DNA of 64,000 nucleotides, taken from positions 16,440,326-16,504,325 of the forward strand of contig CM072156.1 in NCBI GenBank assembly GCA_036850595.1, in the 5' to 3' direction. Origin of the DNA: Rhyacichthys aspro (lineage: Eukaryota > Chordata > Actinopteri > Gobiiformes > Rhyacichthyidae). This document shows positions 1 to 13,700 of this stretch, piece after piece (the first letter of the stretch is position 1; each line of letters starts with the position of its first letter). Under the pieces are notes generated by a model that was given only the letters and a program-made list of their open reading frames with translations, ran no database searches and was not told the DNA's origin. The position numbers and the translations under genes are program-made.

Positions 1-1269
1 CGGGGGTTTTCTCTCTCCCGTGTACTGGTTAAACAAACAGACCGCTGGGTCCCCATGGAGATGTCTCTTTGTGCAAATGTATATTATAGAAAAAAAACAG
101 AAAGTCTAGCAGTCAGTCATGGAGATAGAAGGATAGTCACATTCAGTGTTTTGTCAAGTTTTGGTATTCAGACTGAGGTGTGATAAGCTGAGCCAGTCGA
201 AGCGTGCTATGAAACCTAGCCTCCAGCAACGAGCATTATCACCATGCAAGTCAGGGCACGGCGCACTCATAGTTCCTCTATCTTACTGTGTGGCTATGTG
301 CAATTGCTGCTCCCTCAAGTCATGGCAGAGACCTTTGTTACTGTATTGTTTGCTAAGGTTTGTCTTTTGCAATACCTGCGGGTTTGTGTGTGGCCATGTG
401 AATGTGTTCTCCCTCCCATGTGTTCTAACAAGTGGCGTTAATAAAGTAAGTGTCAACCTTGTGCAGAACCTGTAGATATTGGTCAAAGGTTGCAGTGATT
501 CCAGATAATATCTAAAATACAACAGATGATTGTAGCATGATTTACCTTTGACAATAGACTATTTTTATTGATAGTCACACTACCATTTATTATCACACAT
601 AAGACATGCTTACTTGTGTCATCCAAGACTAAAAGTAAACCACCAGTCATTTTTGGTGTTAGTAAAGACAGGTAATTGGTAGCTATTTTGATCAAACAGC
701 AATTTGTGGCTCTCAATCATATCTGGAAAATAGTGATGGGAAAGGTGCCTCATTTTTGGGGGGGATTGCTCTATCAGTAATAATCTGTCCATGCTCTTGA
801 CCCTGTATCAGACCAGAGGCAATGTGCTCCAGCTTGGTTAATTTACCACAACATTAGACACAGCCTCCGGGCATCTGTTTCAATTAAGAATCCTCAAAAT
901 GCTTTACAGCTTTGATTCACAGAGAGAGGCCTGTTGCACAAGCTCAAGACACACGGCTGTTAAAAGAGCAATAAGTGGAGAAATAAATCAGAGTTCGGGA
1001 CTGTTACACGTGCAAATCCAAGTTCTGGGACTTTGAAGAAGAATTGGTTTCGTTTCCCAGTGAGAGACCACAAGCCTCTGATCCAAAAATTTAAAAAAAC
1101 AGCCTTGCTCCTCTGTGCAAAGAGTGATTGAAAAGGGATTTGGGGTTGTTCTTAACCCGCTGGACCATGAGGAGGGGAAACTCGTCAGGCAAACGTTTGA
1201 CTGTGCGAGTGCTTACAAACTGTTTTTTGTGAGGTTCATATAATTAGACAGTCCTGCTCTGTCCTGCAG
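1..1269 (+). other. dock5: dock5 intron 1 (3' part)
   Basis: No exon with acceptable splice sites and a recognisable product is visible before the acceptor at 1268-1269. The next exon opens mid-codon inside an SH3 domain, so the start codon and about 15 residues must lie left of the window. Short open frames here (for example 146-475) have no recognisable domain and are treated as chance. Confidence 0.75.
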
Positions 1270-1742
1270 TAATCTACAATTATGATCCGAGTGGAGACCA
1301 TGAGCTGCGCCTGCAGGTGGGGGACACGGTGCACATACTTGAGAAACTGGAAGGTGAGTGAACATGCAACAAGCCTTAACACATCCTTTTGGTGCCTTTT
1401 TGAACATGCTGACACAGGAGCTCGGCAGCAATGTTGAACTAAGCGGCGCAAGGTATGCCATGTCTAATAATGTAAATGAGTGTGCCACATTGTCCCCCTG
1501 ACTGCCCCAACTGCCACCCACTGCCTCCCTTACTCTAACCCGCTTCATGATTAATCTCTGTCTCTGCAGGCTGGTACAGGGGCTACACATTGCGTAAGAA
1601 ATCACAGAAGGTACCATTAGCACGTTATTGTACTATACCCGCTGCTGTGATGTATTCATACTCTTATTAAGACATTGTTTCCTCAGGGCATTTTCCCAGC
1701 TTCCTACATCCACTTGAAGGAGGCCACAGTTGAGGGAATAGG
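1270..1742 (+). CDS. dock5: dock5 exons 2-4: SH3 domain
   Basis: Exons are 1270-1353, 1570-1610 and 1687-1742. The translation runs from IYNYDPSGDHELRLQVGDTV through GWYRGYTLRKKSQKGIFPAS to the YIHLKEATVEGIG end. This shows the ALYDY-like first strand, the acidic RT loop, the conserved tryptophan (GWYRG) and the FPASYI end strand of an SH3 domain. In DOCK-A proteins this SH3 binds the proline-rich tail of ELMO and folds back on the catalytic half. The first base of the opening codon lies in the upstream exon outside the window. Confidence 0.93.
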
Positions 1743-4700
1743 GTGAGATAACTAATCAGTGAACGTATCTCAGTCATAATCCACTTGATTTAAGTTTGCT
1801 GCTCTGCCTTGTCATTTGTCAATAATGTGGTGCACTTGTTATTATCATAAGTGACGATTCAGTAATGTCTTTTTTGGCTGTGTCAGGATTGCATCCCCCT
1901 ATTTATCATCAATATAAATGCTCTTCTGTCCAAATCATATGTCATCAACTTTGAGTGATGAGCCTCTCCTCTAATGTCTTATTCTCTTTTTATGGCCGGT
2001 AGCCAGCAGGAAATAATTATTCCAGCAGACCTGCCCCTGGTGCAGGAGCTAGGGGGTACTCTCAGGGAATGGGCACAGATATGGCACAAGCTCTATGTGG
2101 TATGTCTCTTATCACTGTGTTTAGCAGACGCACTTCTCGCCTGCTCATTTTAGTTTTATTATTGTTCCATTCCCTTGAAGAGTGTATAATGCAATGTGTT
2201 TACCTGTTCATTTGACAGGCCAACAAGACTACACTGTTCAGGAATGTTCAGCAGATGGCCTACAGCCTCATAGAGTATCGATCTCAGATAGTGTCAGGAA
2301 CGCTGCCCAAAGACGACCTTGTAGAACTCAAGAAGAAAGTCACAGCAAAAATAGACTATGGAAACCGGTATGAATGCTGCCGCCTTGTTATTCTCTAATG
2401 GATTGCCTGGAGACATAAACACCATTGTTAAATTTAACGTGCTTGAGTCATAGTGGTGAGATGTAAACTCTTTAAAGTTATTTGTTCTTCTGTGCTGCAT
2501 AGGATTCTGGGTTTAGACCTAGTGGTACGAGATGAAGCTGGAAACACACTTAATCCGGACCAGACCAGTACGGTCAGTCTGTTTCGGGCACACGAGACCG
2601 CCTCCCGAAGTGTTGACGACAGAATACAAGAAGAGAAGGTAGCGCTATTGCGTTTATGCTTTTAATGAATGATCCTGGTAGTGGCTCATTATATTTCTTA
2701 TACTATACCAATCTTTATACTTCCCTTTTGACATGTCTGTGTCTATTTTTTTTTCTTTAGACACGGCTGCAAAACCTGGAGACGAGACGGCAGACCTTGT
2801 TCAGTACAGTGCACACCTACAGTCTTCTCATGAACCTGAAAAACTTTGTGTGCAACATTGGGGAAGATGCTGAGCTGCTCATGTCTCTGTATGACCCCGA
2901 TCAGTCCGAATTCATCAGGTTAGTTTTTTAATTCCTAAGTTTAGAGACTGCATTATTATTATTTAAGCCTCTTTTCAGGCATCTTGGGATCATAAGAATC
3001 GATTATTGTTTGTAAATGCTCTGTGTCAATATCTGATAAAACTTTTGTAGATGTTAAAATCTTTTGCACATCATGCAGTATACTATGTGAATTGAAGTTT
3101 TAATGTTTAATTTCAATTGACAAGTTGGCTCGCTGTTACTGAAACAGTCCATGTGGATTCAAAGTTAGTTGACCTTAGCATAAACTGAGCTCTAAATTCC
3201 ATTTGTGGTGAGTTAGAGCTTTAGGAAAATGCATCCATTTGTTTGGTAGCAACCAGCTGCTTTTATATTTTAGACCACACCCCACTGCCCTGAGTCCCTT
3301 CTCCTTGAAGTGATTAATGTTGATGCCAGTTATTGCAGAGCTAGGTTTTACACCAAAAAAGAAGATATTAAAACTCTGAAAAACATAAATGGCCGTAACT
3401 GTTTACTTCATTGTTATATACAGGCAATGACCATTAGGAGTAATTATTGTGACTGAGTTTGCATTCCTGTCACGTAATTCTGCTCAGCTCTGTTAGAGTA
3501 GCATTACTGTTTTACATTAGCAGTCAAAGCTGGAAGGCCACTCTTTTAGGCATCATTAAGGTACTGCTGCTTCGGCATACTGCAGGAGGAAAATAGTCTC
3601 TGTGAGCTTGACTTTGTACGATTGGCAAAAAATGTGTCAGCATAAACCACAAGAACATCTAAAAATACTTCATTTTTGTCTCGGTGAAAAAAGCCTGAAA
3701 GCACTTTCTCAGAATCTTCAATCCTTCTGAAATCGTTGATCTGGGACCTTCTTTTGTAAGGCATTAAAATAAAATCTACACTTTGCAAAGCACATTTTAT
3801 CAGCACCTTTAATGAACAATGTGTTCCATTTAGATGAAACAGGAACCTAAAAAATTTTCATCTGCTATAATAATAATATAATAATAATAATAAAAATATT
3901 CAAACATCTTAATGCATTGTGGCTACTATATGGCCACTGAATCTCTAAAAAAATTATTTTCTTATTTCTGTATTTTTCCTGATGCTTACACATTTGTAAT
4001 GTCTAACTGTGAGTCTTATTTAAATTCATGCAGTGAGAACTTCCTGGTGCGTTGGGACAGTATGGGAATGCCTAAAGAAATTGAAAAACTCAACAACCTG
4101 CCAGCTCTGTTCACGGTAACTGAATCCAAACACGGACTATATTCCCTCTGCTTAGGATTTACACAATCCACCAAAGCCTAAAATCTGTGACAAAAGACAC
4201 AAATTGTTCCTCGGTGGCTCTTAAATTAGTCAAACTTTCACTGAAAGGTTTGTATTCATGGCATATCTATGGAAATTTGAATACATTTGCCTCTATTATG
4301 CTGTTTATGGTGCTCTTTGCAAACACACCATTCTGTTAAACTGTGTGTGCATCTAGGAATTTAGTGGGTTGAAATGTAATGTACCAAAACGTTATTCTTG
4401 GAGTCGAAACATAGATGTCTTTTTAAACCCACAGAGCTTTGCAGGAAAACAAATACACATTATTATTGGAAAGGTGATATTTTCAAGGTCCTTTTTAGTA
4501 TGGTTTTCATCTTGCCCTGCAGCTCCTGCGCATAGAGAAAGGCTAATTATTAGTACAGTCTATTTCTTTTTCTGTGTATTGCACCATATCAGACATAATT
4601 TGCTGTAGTAAATCAACTCGGCTTGTTCTTTGTATCCAGGACTTGAGCAGCAGTGACTTGATGAGGCCAAGGCTCTTTCTAGTGTGTCAGATCATTAGAG

Positions 4701-7700
4701 TGGGGAGCATGGAGCTGAAAGAGGGCAAGAAGTGCACTGGCGGACTGCGGAGACCATTTGGTGTGGCTGGTGAGCTAATATTTGTTTAAGCACTTCATCT
4801 CTAATTCAACAGGGATGACACTCCTTTTCTGTGGCAATAGTTTCGTGCACAACTCCTGGAGAGGTGTAAAAATGACGGATGTATGTGTTGAATGAAATTG
4901 GAACACCTGCTTCCTGACCTAGAAAGTGCCTGTTCGGCGCCTTGGCAAAAGAGTCAGTGGAAATTGGTTTAGTAATCATCTTTTTGTGTGTTGGCCAGAT
5001 GATTAGTGGAATTGATGAGAAATGCTTTCCTCTGGTGTTTCTGCAAATGGACTATAACCAGAGTCAGAATGGAACTCTGAAGTCACATTATTCTTAGCCA
5101 GAGAAAACACTTTAGCAAAAATACTGGGTGGATATTTGAAATCTTTTACAAGGTGAAAGATGAAAAAGTGTCCATCTGTCTCACTGTGCCAAGCAACAGG
5201 TGAGTGGCATGCAACACCTGGCTCAACTCCTGTTTTTCAACTTTTTATTTCAAGGAGCTTCCCTGTTTCTATTTTCTTGTCAGAAACTAGGAGGATATAG
5301 GATTTTTTATATATATATATATTCTCTGCACATGTGTCTTTGCAGTGATGGACATAACAGATATCGCCCATGGCAAAACTGATGATGAAGACAAACAGCA
5401 TTTCATCCCATTTCAGCAGTGAGTCTTTTGATGTTGTCACACTGCTTACATTCTTAACAGGCTTAATGTTGGTTTGTAACGTAGAACACCATTTCTTATT
5501 TTGCACCATCATATCTTCTCTGCAGATGTAACCGGTGTTGTGTTTTCAAGGACAAATACCAAAGTCTCTTGAATTTTTTGTAAACCAGAGTGTTCTCTCT
5601 TTTATAAAACAGCACCTGCACACTCGGAAGAGGGGGATGATAATGTGTTTATATAAATGTTTAAAAGCAGAAACCCCAAATAATTTGACTTACGCTTGAC
5701 ATCTGGGCCAAATGTTACCACAGTTTAACATGTTTCTCAGTGTGTGACATTTCACTGTGACAGAGCAGCTACTATATCTAGTAATTCACTGAGATGGTAG
5801 GCTAAATATATTTAAAGTGAAATTTTGAGGCAATCCAAATTGGGCACAATTTAATCCCATTCGTGTGTTCAGTAGTGTTTTTTTAATTTTTTAATTTGAA
5901 AAAGCAAAAGCAAGTTTCCTGGCCATTAAATATTTAGTAAATGACAATGCTCTGTGTTCTTTATAACAAGACATGTTGTTCCAGAGAAAAAAAAAACTAT
6001 TAGCTTTTCATCTTTGCCAATTTCATTTGTACTTAATTAAGTCTGTGTGAATTATTTTCCACTGGCAATTATGAACTGGATAATTATACAAATTAATAAT
6101 AAAGTTAATGCAAAATGAGTTTTCCGATGAACAAAGAGAAAAGGAATGCTTTTGACATTTAGCCTACAAAAAACTTTCCTTACAGAGCAATTATACCTAC
6201 AACTTACAGGTTGCTATTTATAAATGCCAGTTCAGAACTAGGAGTCTGTTGCACTGCTTCGACAATGATGCACCTTGCCAGAACATCCATAAAGCCTTTC
6301 CGGCTGCATTTGCAACTTCTCAGTCCATTTGTTTGTCACCTGTCAGAGAAGTTGGCAGTTGATTTCCGCTGTTCTCATCCTGATGCCTTTCTCCCAGGAT
6401 AGCAATGGAAACCTACATCCGTCAGAGGCAGCTCATCATGTCCCCGCTCATACCGTCTCGAGTCATAGGAGAGAACGAGCCGCTCACTGCAGTCTTCAAC
6501 AAAGTCATTGCCACGCGGGAGGTCAATCACAAAGGCCAGGGTAAAATGAAGTGCTCACAGACAGTCACCATCCCCTGTGATTTCAGCGGGCCGCTCTAAT
6601 TTGACCTTTTTGTTTTGAGTGGAATAAATGATGTGTGTAAGGTCCGCAGGGTGCACCCTTTCGACGCCTGCCTCATTGAATTTCTTTACATGTTTGCTGG
6701 CAGGGCTGTTTGTGACCCTCAAGCTCCTCCCTGGGGATCTTGCCCAGGTCAGGAAGGACTACCCTCACTTTGTGGACCGCAGCACAGCCATAGTCAGGAA
6801 AATGGGCTTCCCAGAAATCATCCTCCCTGGTGGGTTAACTCTTTGTTGTCGATTCTCTCAACACACATGACATGCACTACAGCTTGGTCACTCATTTTAA
6901 TTGCATTGCAACACTCTGCGTGGCATTCATATATTCCCAGCTCATCCATCTTATCATCCGTTGTCTCTCGTCTAGGAAATGTGAGGAATGATATTTACGT
7001 AACTCTGGTGCAGGGAGAGTTTGACCGCGGTAAAAAGAAGACCCCTAAAAATGTAGAGGTCATACTAAGTGTACATGATGATGAAGCGAATCCCATGGAG
7101 GTAAAATGCACCAGTTAATCTTGCAGAAATTTTTAGATAGAACTTTAGATCACTGACTGACCAGAAAGCAAATGTATCAGGCTCTCATCATACTAAAATA
7201 ATGTCTTTTCTTCCTTCGATTTCTCAAAGAAAGCAATATTTCCAGGAGCCGGTTATGACGGCATCACAGAGTACAAATCGGTTATTTACTACCAGGTGAA
7301 GCAGCCCTGCTGGAATGAAACTGTGAAGGTATGTTTGTGTTAAATATGGTCCCGGTGTTCTCCAATTAGTTTTTGTATGGATTTACGATAGCTCAGTGTA
7401 ATGGAATAATCTTTGGGCAGGGAAATCAGGGGGAGAATGTGTGCTACCCATGCAAATCTTTCAACAGATAACAGCTTTCATACCTATAATCCCGTATTCC
7501 TGCTTCATATAAATCCCCTGACTTTTCTTTGTCTCTCCAAGGTGACAATTCCCATTGAAGACGTATGCCGCTGTCATCTGAGGGTGATGTTTCGGCACCG
7601 ATCCTCCCAGGACTGTAAGTGACTCTGTCCTATTTGTATGACATACACCCACACATAATCCGGCTGCCACCCATAATAAAGTTAAAGTGAGTTAAAGTGA

Positions 7701-10700
7701 CTGTTACTAGCTGTGTCTTGGATCTTCTGTTCTCGTGTCCCCTTCAGCCAGGGACAAATCTGAAAAGCCCTTTGGAATGGCCTTTGTAAATCTGATGAGA
7801 GCAGACGGGACAACCTTAAAGGATGGCCGACACGAACTCATTGTCTACAAGGTGCAGTGACAGTTTTGTATCTTTTTACGCTGTTTAAAGTCTAATTCAC
7901 TGTGCTCATCTTTATAGGAAGTAGGAAATGTTTATTGCGTTCATTTAATTACACAGAAATCTTTGTCTTGAATAGCTGACAGCAGGTAGATGGGCCATGC
8001 ATAAATCTCCCCGCAATCAATAAATATGAAATTAGATCTCCAACAATCAATACGCTGGCTACACGATTCATTCCCTATTTTATGAATTTTCCAGGTTGAC
8101 GGGAAAAAAGCCGAGGATGCAAAGGTTTATCTCACCTTGCCAGCGACATGGACTGAAGTGGAGGAGAAGGAAAGGCAAACAGGGAAGCAGTTCCACCACG
8201 CGGGAGTGATTCCCGTGACTAAAGACAGCTTCCAGATTGCCACACTCACTTGCTCCACGAAACTCACGCAGAACGGTAACATTTAGCACGATTTGCACAT
8301 CCCCCTTAATCTCTAGCATTATTCAAAACATCTTGTCGCCATTCATGTTGAAAAACCTCCATCAGCATTTTACAACTGATTATTTTGTTACTTATAAAAG
8401 GATGTATAGATGAATCTAAATTAGCTTTAGAATGAATAAATGCTGAATGTTTGAATAAGCAGTAGCGGGTGAATTTCTACATTATATGCATTCTTGTTTG
8501 TTTTGTTTTCAGTGGATCTGCTTGGTCTGTTGAACTGGAGATCAAATCCGGAAGATCTGGAACAGATTCTGCTGAGGCTGATGGAGGTAGAAGGAGGGGA
8601 GATTGTCAAAGTGAGTCCTCTTGCTGCATTTAAATTGTCAATTGATGCATCTATGTTTGCTTTATAACGTTGGTTGAAGGACACTCTGTAAACAGACTCT
8701 GTTTCATGTACAGTTTCTCCAGGACACACTCGATGCCTTATTCAACATCATGATGGAGACCTCTGAAAAGGACACTTATGACACACTGGTGTTCAATGCT
8801 CTGGTTAGTTTTTATTTAGAACTGTTTGTCTGGCCAAGCAGTACAACCCTCAACCAGTGTCACAGTCAATTAGTATGATAAATAAACAAGATTTTTGTTT
8901 TTTCATTACCCTTAGTTCACAGGAAATGTTTGTACTTTCAATTGTAGTTTCTTCCTACAGAACATTTTGGAGCTCAAATTCTATTCAGTTATTTGCCGAG
9001 CCCTAACCTTCAAATTTCTTTTCAACAAAACACTTGGCATGGTACATGAATAGGGTTTTATTTTTGATCAGTTCTAATTTTTGTTTCTTATTTTAGGTAT
9101 TCATAATCACACTTATTGGCGACATCAAATTCCAGCACTTCAACCCAGTCTTGGAAACCTACATCAACAAGCATTTCAGTGCCACTTTGGCTTACATGTG
9201 AGTCCCCCTTAGACATTTTTCACCTTTGATGGCAAAGAAGCCTTCATGCTGTTTATTTTTAGCACTTGCTCTTGCTCTTCTCTTCCACCTACACCCAAAT
9301 TACTGACAGACCTTGATGGCTGACTCATTCACTTTTTCAGGAAGCTAACCAGAGTGCTTAACTACTATGTGGGCCATGCAGAGGAGCCTGTCCTGATTGA
9401 GAGGCTCTATGCTGCACTCAAAGCTCTCAAGTACCTGTTCAGGTTCATTGTGCAGTCCCGGGTCCTCTATCTAAGGTATCGGAGGCCCTGCACGCAAGCT
9501 GCTGCCTTCACAATTCTAAATTAATTTGGTTTGATTCGATGTCTGGCTTTGGTCCTTAGATTCTATGGGAACAGTGAAGACGGAGATGCTTTTTTGAATT
9601 CCATCCGCAGCCTTTTTCTCTCCTTCAACACTCTTATGGACAGGCCGCTGGACGAAGGAGTAAAGATAAAGGTTTGTAGGGTACTATTGATCTGAATTTG
9701 TGAGCATTTGCAAAGTTTCTGGAACACGGTATAGCTCTAAAAATGTATGTATTCTGTATATTATTTATATGGATCAAAGGAGAAGCTTTCAGATTCAGAA
9801 GTTAACATTTCATTTTTCCATTAACCAAAGCAGTAACAGAGAACAGCAGCTCATTTACCTCAAACAAAAATTGGTCCACCATTTTTGGACAAAATGACAG
9901 CCCATTAGCTGAGTTCTCACTTCTGATTGGACAAAAAGAATAATATATTGACAAGAGTTTGTCTGTTTATTGTAAAGCAGAGGGACTTGGAGAACACTCT
10001 GTAACAGTGATGTCTGTGTGAATTGAACAGTTTAAGCCTTTCACGCATTTCACCATATCCTTACCCTACAATTTTGAAAATAAATGTGCTGTCACCGTTG
10101 GTTGCTGAGTGAAATAAATTTCTTGATAAAAAGAGGCTTTACCAACCTCCAGCACTAGAATAGACCCCTGTGGTTTAAACTGATGAAACTTGTTCTGTTG
10201 CCTTTTCAGGGGGCAATACTGAAATACCTTCCCAGCATCATTAATGACATCCAGACTGTGTTTGATCCTGTGGAGCTAAGGTAACTTTCCAGAGAGTGTG
10301 CTCAGCAAGAAATGATAATTGCCTGTCTCATTGCAAATATCATATTTACTTCTGGTTAAATTAGGCATTATTTTCATCTCTTGCCGTGCTGCTCATTAGT
10401 CATACTTGACAGTAATTACTCAAAGCAAAATGTCTGCATTTTAAATATCTCTCTATTTTGTTCTATAGCGTTCTCCTAACAAAATTCATTGAGAGCATTC
10501 CTGACTTGCAGCTTGTGCGTCAGAAGCTGGGCTGCATGTGTAAGATGGTAGAGAGTGACCTTTTCAAGCAGCCAGGTAGGAGTACTCAAGGCTCAGAAAA
10601 CACATAATGCCATTCCACACAAGAGGCAGGAAAAATTCAGCTCACTACATTGCACCTACCTGCAACTTTGTCAAGTCAGCAGCATTAACAGAACACACTC

Positions 10701-13700
10701 TGTGGGCTACAATGAGCTTTTTATTTCTGTCTTTTTACCACAGACTGTAGAGATGTACTTCTGCCTCTTGTGACTGACCAGCTGAGTGGGCAGCTGGATG
10801 ATAACTCTTGTAAACCAGACTATGAGGCCTGCGTCCAGCTGCTTAGCACAGTGTTGGACAACTTAGATCGCAAAGATGTGGTAAGGATTTGGATAACAGG
10901 TCACTGGAAAATAAAAACATGCTGTTCATCTAAAGCACAGAGAGGAAAAAAGGCATTGCAACAGATGTGCTCAGTATGTTCAGCAGTGCCACGGCCAAAA
11001 TCCACAGGATGCACTATGTGGTTATCTTTGATTTTTTTTGTCTGATCTACTGCATTGGAAGTAATCCTGATATTTCCTCCTATTTTTCAGTAATGCTTAA
11101 ATTTGTGTTGATTACCATTAATTAAACTCACATAATTTGTGTTGCATTGTGGATGATCCAGACCAAAGTTGTTCAGACTTTAAACTCACTCAAAACTATT
11201 GTTAATAATAATTGTATAACTTTAAATAAATACATTTTTGCTCAGAGATAATTATGTTTTTTAGCTTAATTAAAAATGTACATTATGATGTTATTATGAT
11301 GCATTAATGTCTTTGTTTTGGGCTTGTGTTGCTGTGGGCAAGCTCCATTTTATTGGCCAAAATATGGGCATGCAAAGTATAAATGCAGGAAAAACACACT
11401 GGCACTGGCTGTATGTTTGAGGTCACTTGATTTGCATTTTGTCTATTTGTTCAAGTGAACAATTGAATTTGATGTTTTTGAATACATTCTTACTTGACTG
11501 CATTACTTATGCACAGCACTGTTTGTATATTGTAGAATATATTGTTCAGCCTTAATAGAGACAAACTCAAATAAAATACATAGATATTTTTACTTCCAAC
11601 CAATTCATCTGTCAGTGCTGTTGATAAGTTGCACCGTGAACTTGAAGCCATTGTGTCTGTCTGCAGGGTCCCACCAGAGGGCATGTTCAGCTAATAATGG
11701 ACCGGCTTCTGCGCAGGGTTAATCGTACAGTCATTGCCATGGACAGATCCTCTCCACTCATTGTAAGTCACTGTTCAGCTGAAATATGTCCTTGACAGCT
11801 TAATTCTCAGTATTACTTTTTAGATTAACATTATAATAATATCCACAATAGTGAAATAGACCGAGGGTGTCAAACTCATTCTAGTTCAGGAGCCACACAC
11901 AGAGTCCAGTTTGATCTGAAGTGGACTGGACTGGTTAAAAAATAACATAATAACCTATAAATAATGACAACTTCAACCTTTTCCCTTTATTTTAGTGCAG
12001 ATAAATACTATTGCATTATAATGTCAGTGCGATTACAACCCAAAAAGACTAATGTTGGCATCTTTAGCATGTGTTTTCACAAACTCATTCTCACAATATA
12101 GCTTTGATACTAATGCTATTGTGTAAGGAATAACGTTGCTAAGTGTCACTGCTGCATCAGTGAACTTTAAGTTACAGGTAAAAATAGACTACAGTTTCCT
12201 CAAACCTGCTAAAATGTATAAATCTCCTCTCTTCTCAGTTGTCCTTGCAAGCTGTTGTATTTTTCGCTAGTGTCATATTGGCCCGGAATATTATGTTCTT
12301 GTACCACTGAAATATGCTGCATACACACCAAACACACAGGTATCCCATTCACTTCACTGGATGAATACAAAGTGGTCTACTCCCTGTGTCTACTTTCTCC
12401 AGACATTTTGGATAATAATGTACACAGCATTTTCAATAGCAAAAGAGTAAGCAAAATTGCCGTTAATGGAACCAGACTGCATTGCTGCCATCTGCTGTTC
12501 AGTCCTGGTCCTTAGTGTTGTGTTATGTCCACTACTCTTGCTTAAACAGTGTGACCTCCAGTGAAGAAATAAGAAATACTTGTATTTAAAAATTGCAAGT
12601 TCATATTCATATTAATATTAATGATGATATTAATAATATTAATATTATGTACTGATTTGTACTCTCTGCTGGGCTGGTTTTGGCCCACATGCCATATGTT
12701 TGACAACCCTAAAATAGACAAAAGCTAGCAAAAACTTGGTTGGGTACTTACAATATTATGCCCTTCAAAGTCACTCCATTAATGTGAAATGGTATTATTA
12801 TGAAGTAATGGAGTGTGTGTTTTGTGGCAGGGTCACTATTTGGCGTGCATGACGGCTATCCTGAAGCAAATGGATGATATGCACTATGCCCACTACATCA
12901 GCACCTTCAAGACAAGACAAGATATTATTGTAAGTGTCCTTATTCCTGCTACACTGTTGGCCACATTTTGTCCTGAAGCATCTCATCAATTACAGGCATT
13001 AAACCACCCAGGCCACTTATAGCTCCTTAAGAGAATATTGATTATAGACATTTCATGCGGTGGATTAGGCTGACATAATGAGGATGTTAGTGGGCTTCCA
13101 TTAGACTGTGGGGATATTATGTGACCAGGCATGTAGCTATCAGTGATGCAGTAATTTTTATGTATTTGACACAAAAGTGTGTGTAGGCAGTTTTAATAAA
13201 AGAGCACAATGCATTATTACTGGGCAATTGAACAAATTTTATAGAATTAAAACAATAACAAGGGTATAATACAAACACTTTTTAAGGAAGCAAAGATTGA
13301 AGAAAGATATATGTAAAATTTGAATTGAATTTGAATAAAATAAAAGCAAGAGGAAGGGAGTTTGTTTTTTATAATGCATTGAAGGCAGTGTGAAAAGAGA
13401 TCCTCAAGGGCCTATTCTACTTCTTTTATTCTGCTATTCTTCTTCTGCTTTGATAGGGTTTACGTGGCTCACGCATGTCAGAGATGTGCTTGTGTACTTA
13501 ACCATCGAGAGATTTAACCACACAAAGTTCTGTTTTAAAGTCATTGTCCTGAGTGCAGATATTTTAGGACACAAGTAATGCTGTCACACCTCCTGGTTTT
13601 GGGATTCTGAATATACTGAAGGTGTCATGCAGTTTGATTAAGGACCCAGTGAGCAGACCATTGCAGCTACAGTATGTAACCCCTGAAAATGAAAACATAA

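Noticed and set aside
12605..12645. TAATATT tandem sequence considered as an origin or regulatory repeat
   Set aside because: It lies inside the hAT element and is best explained as its AT-rich interior.
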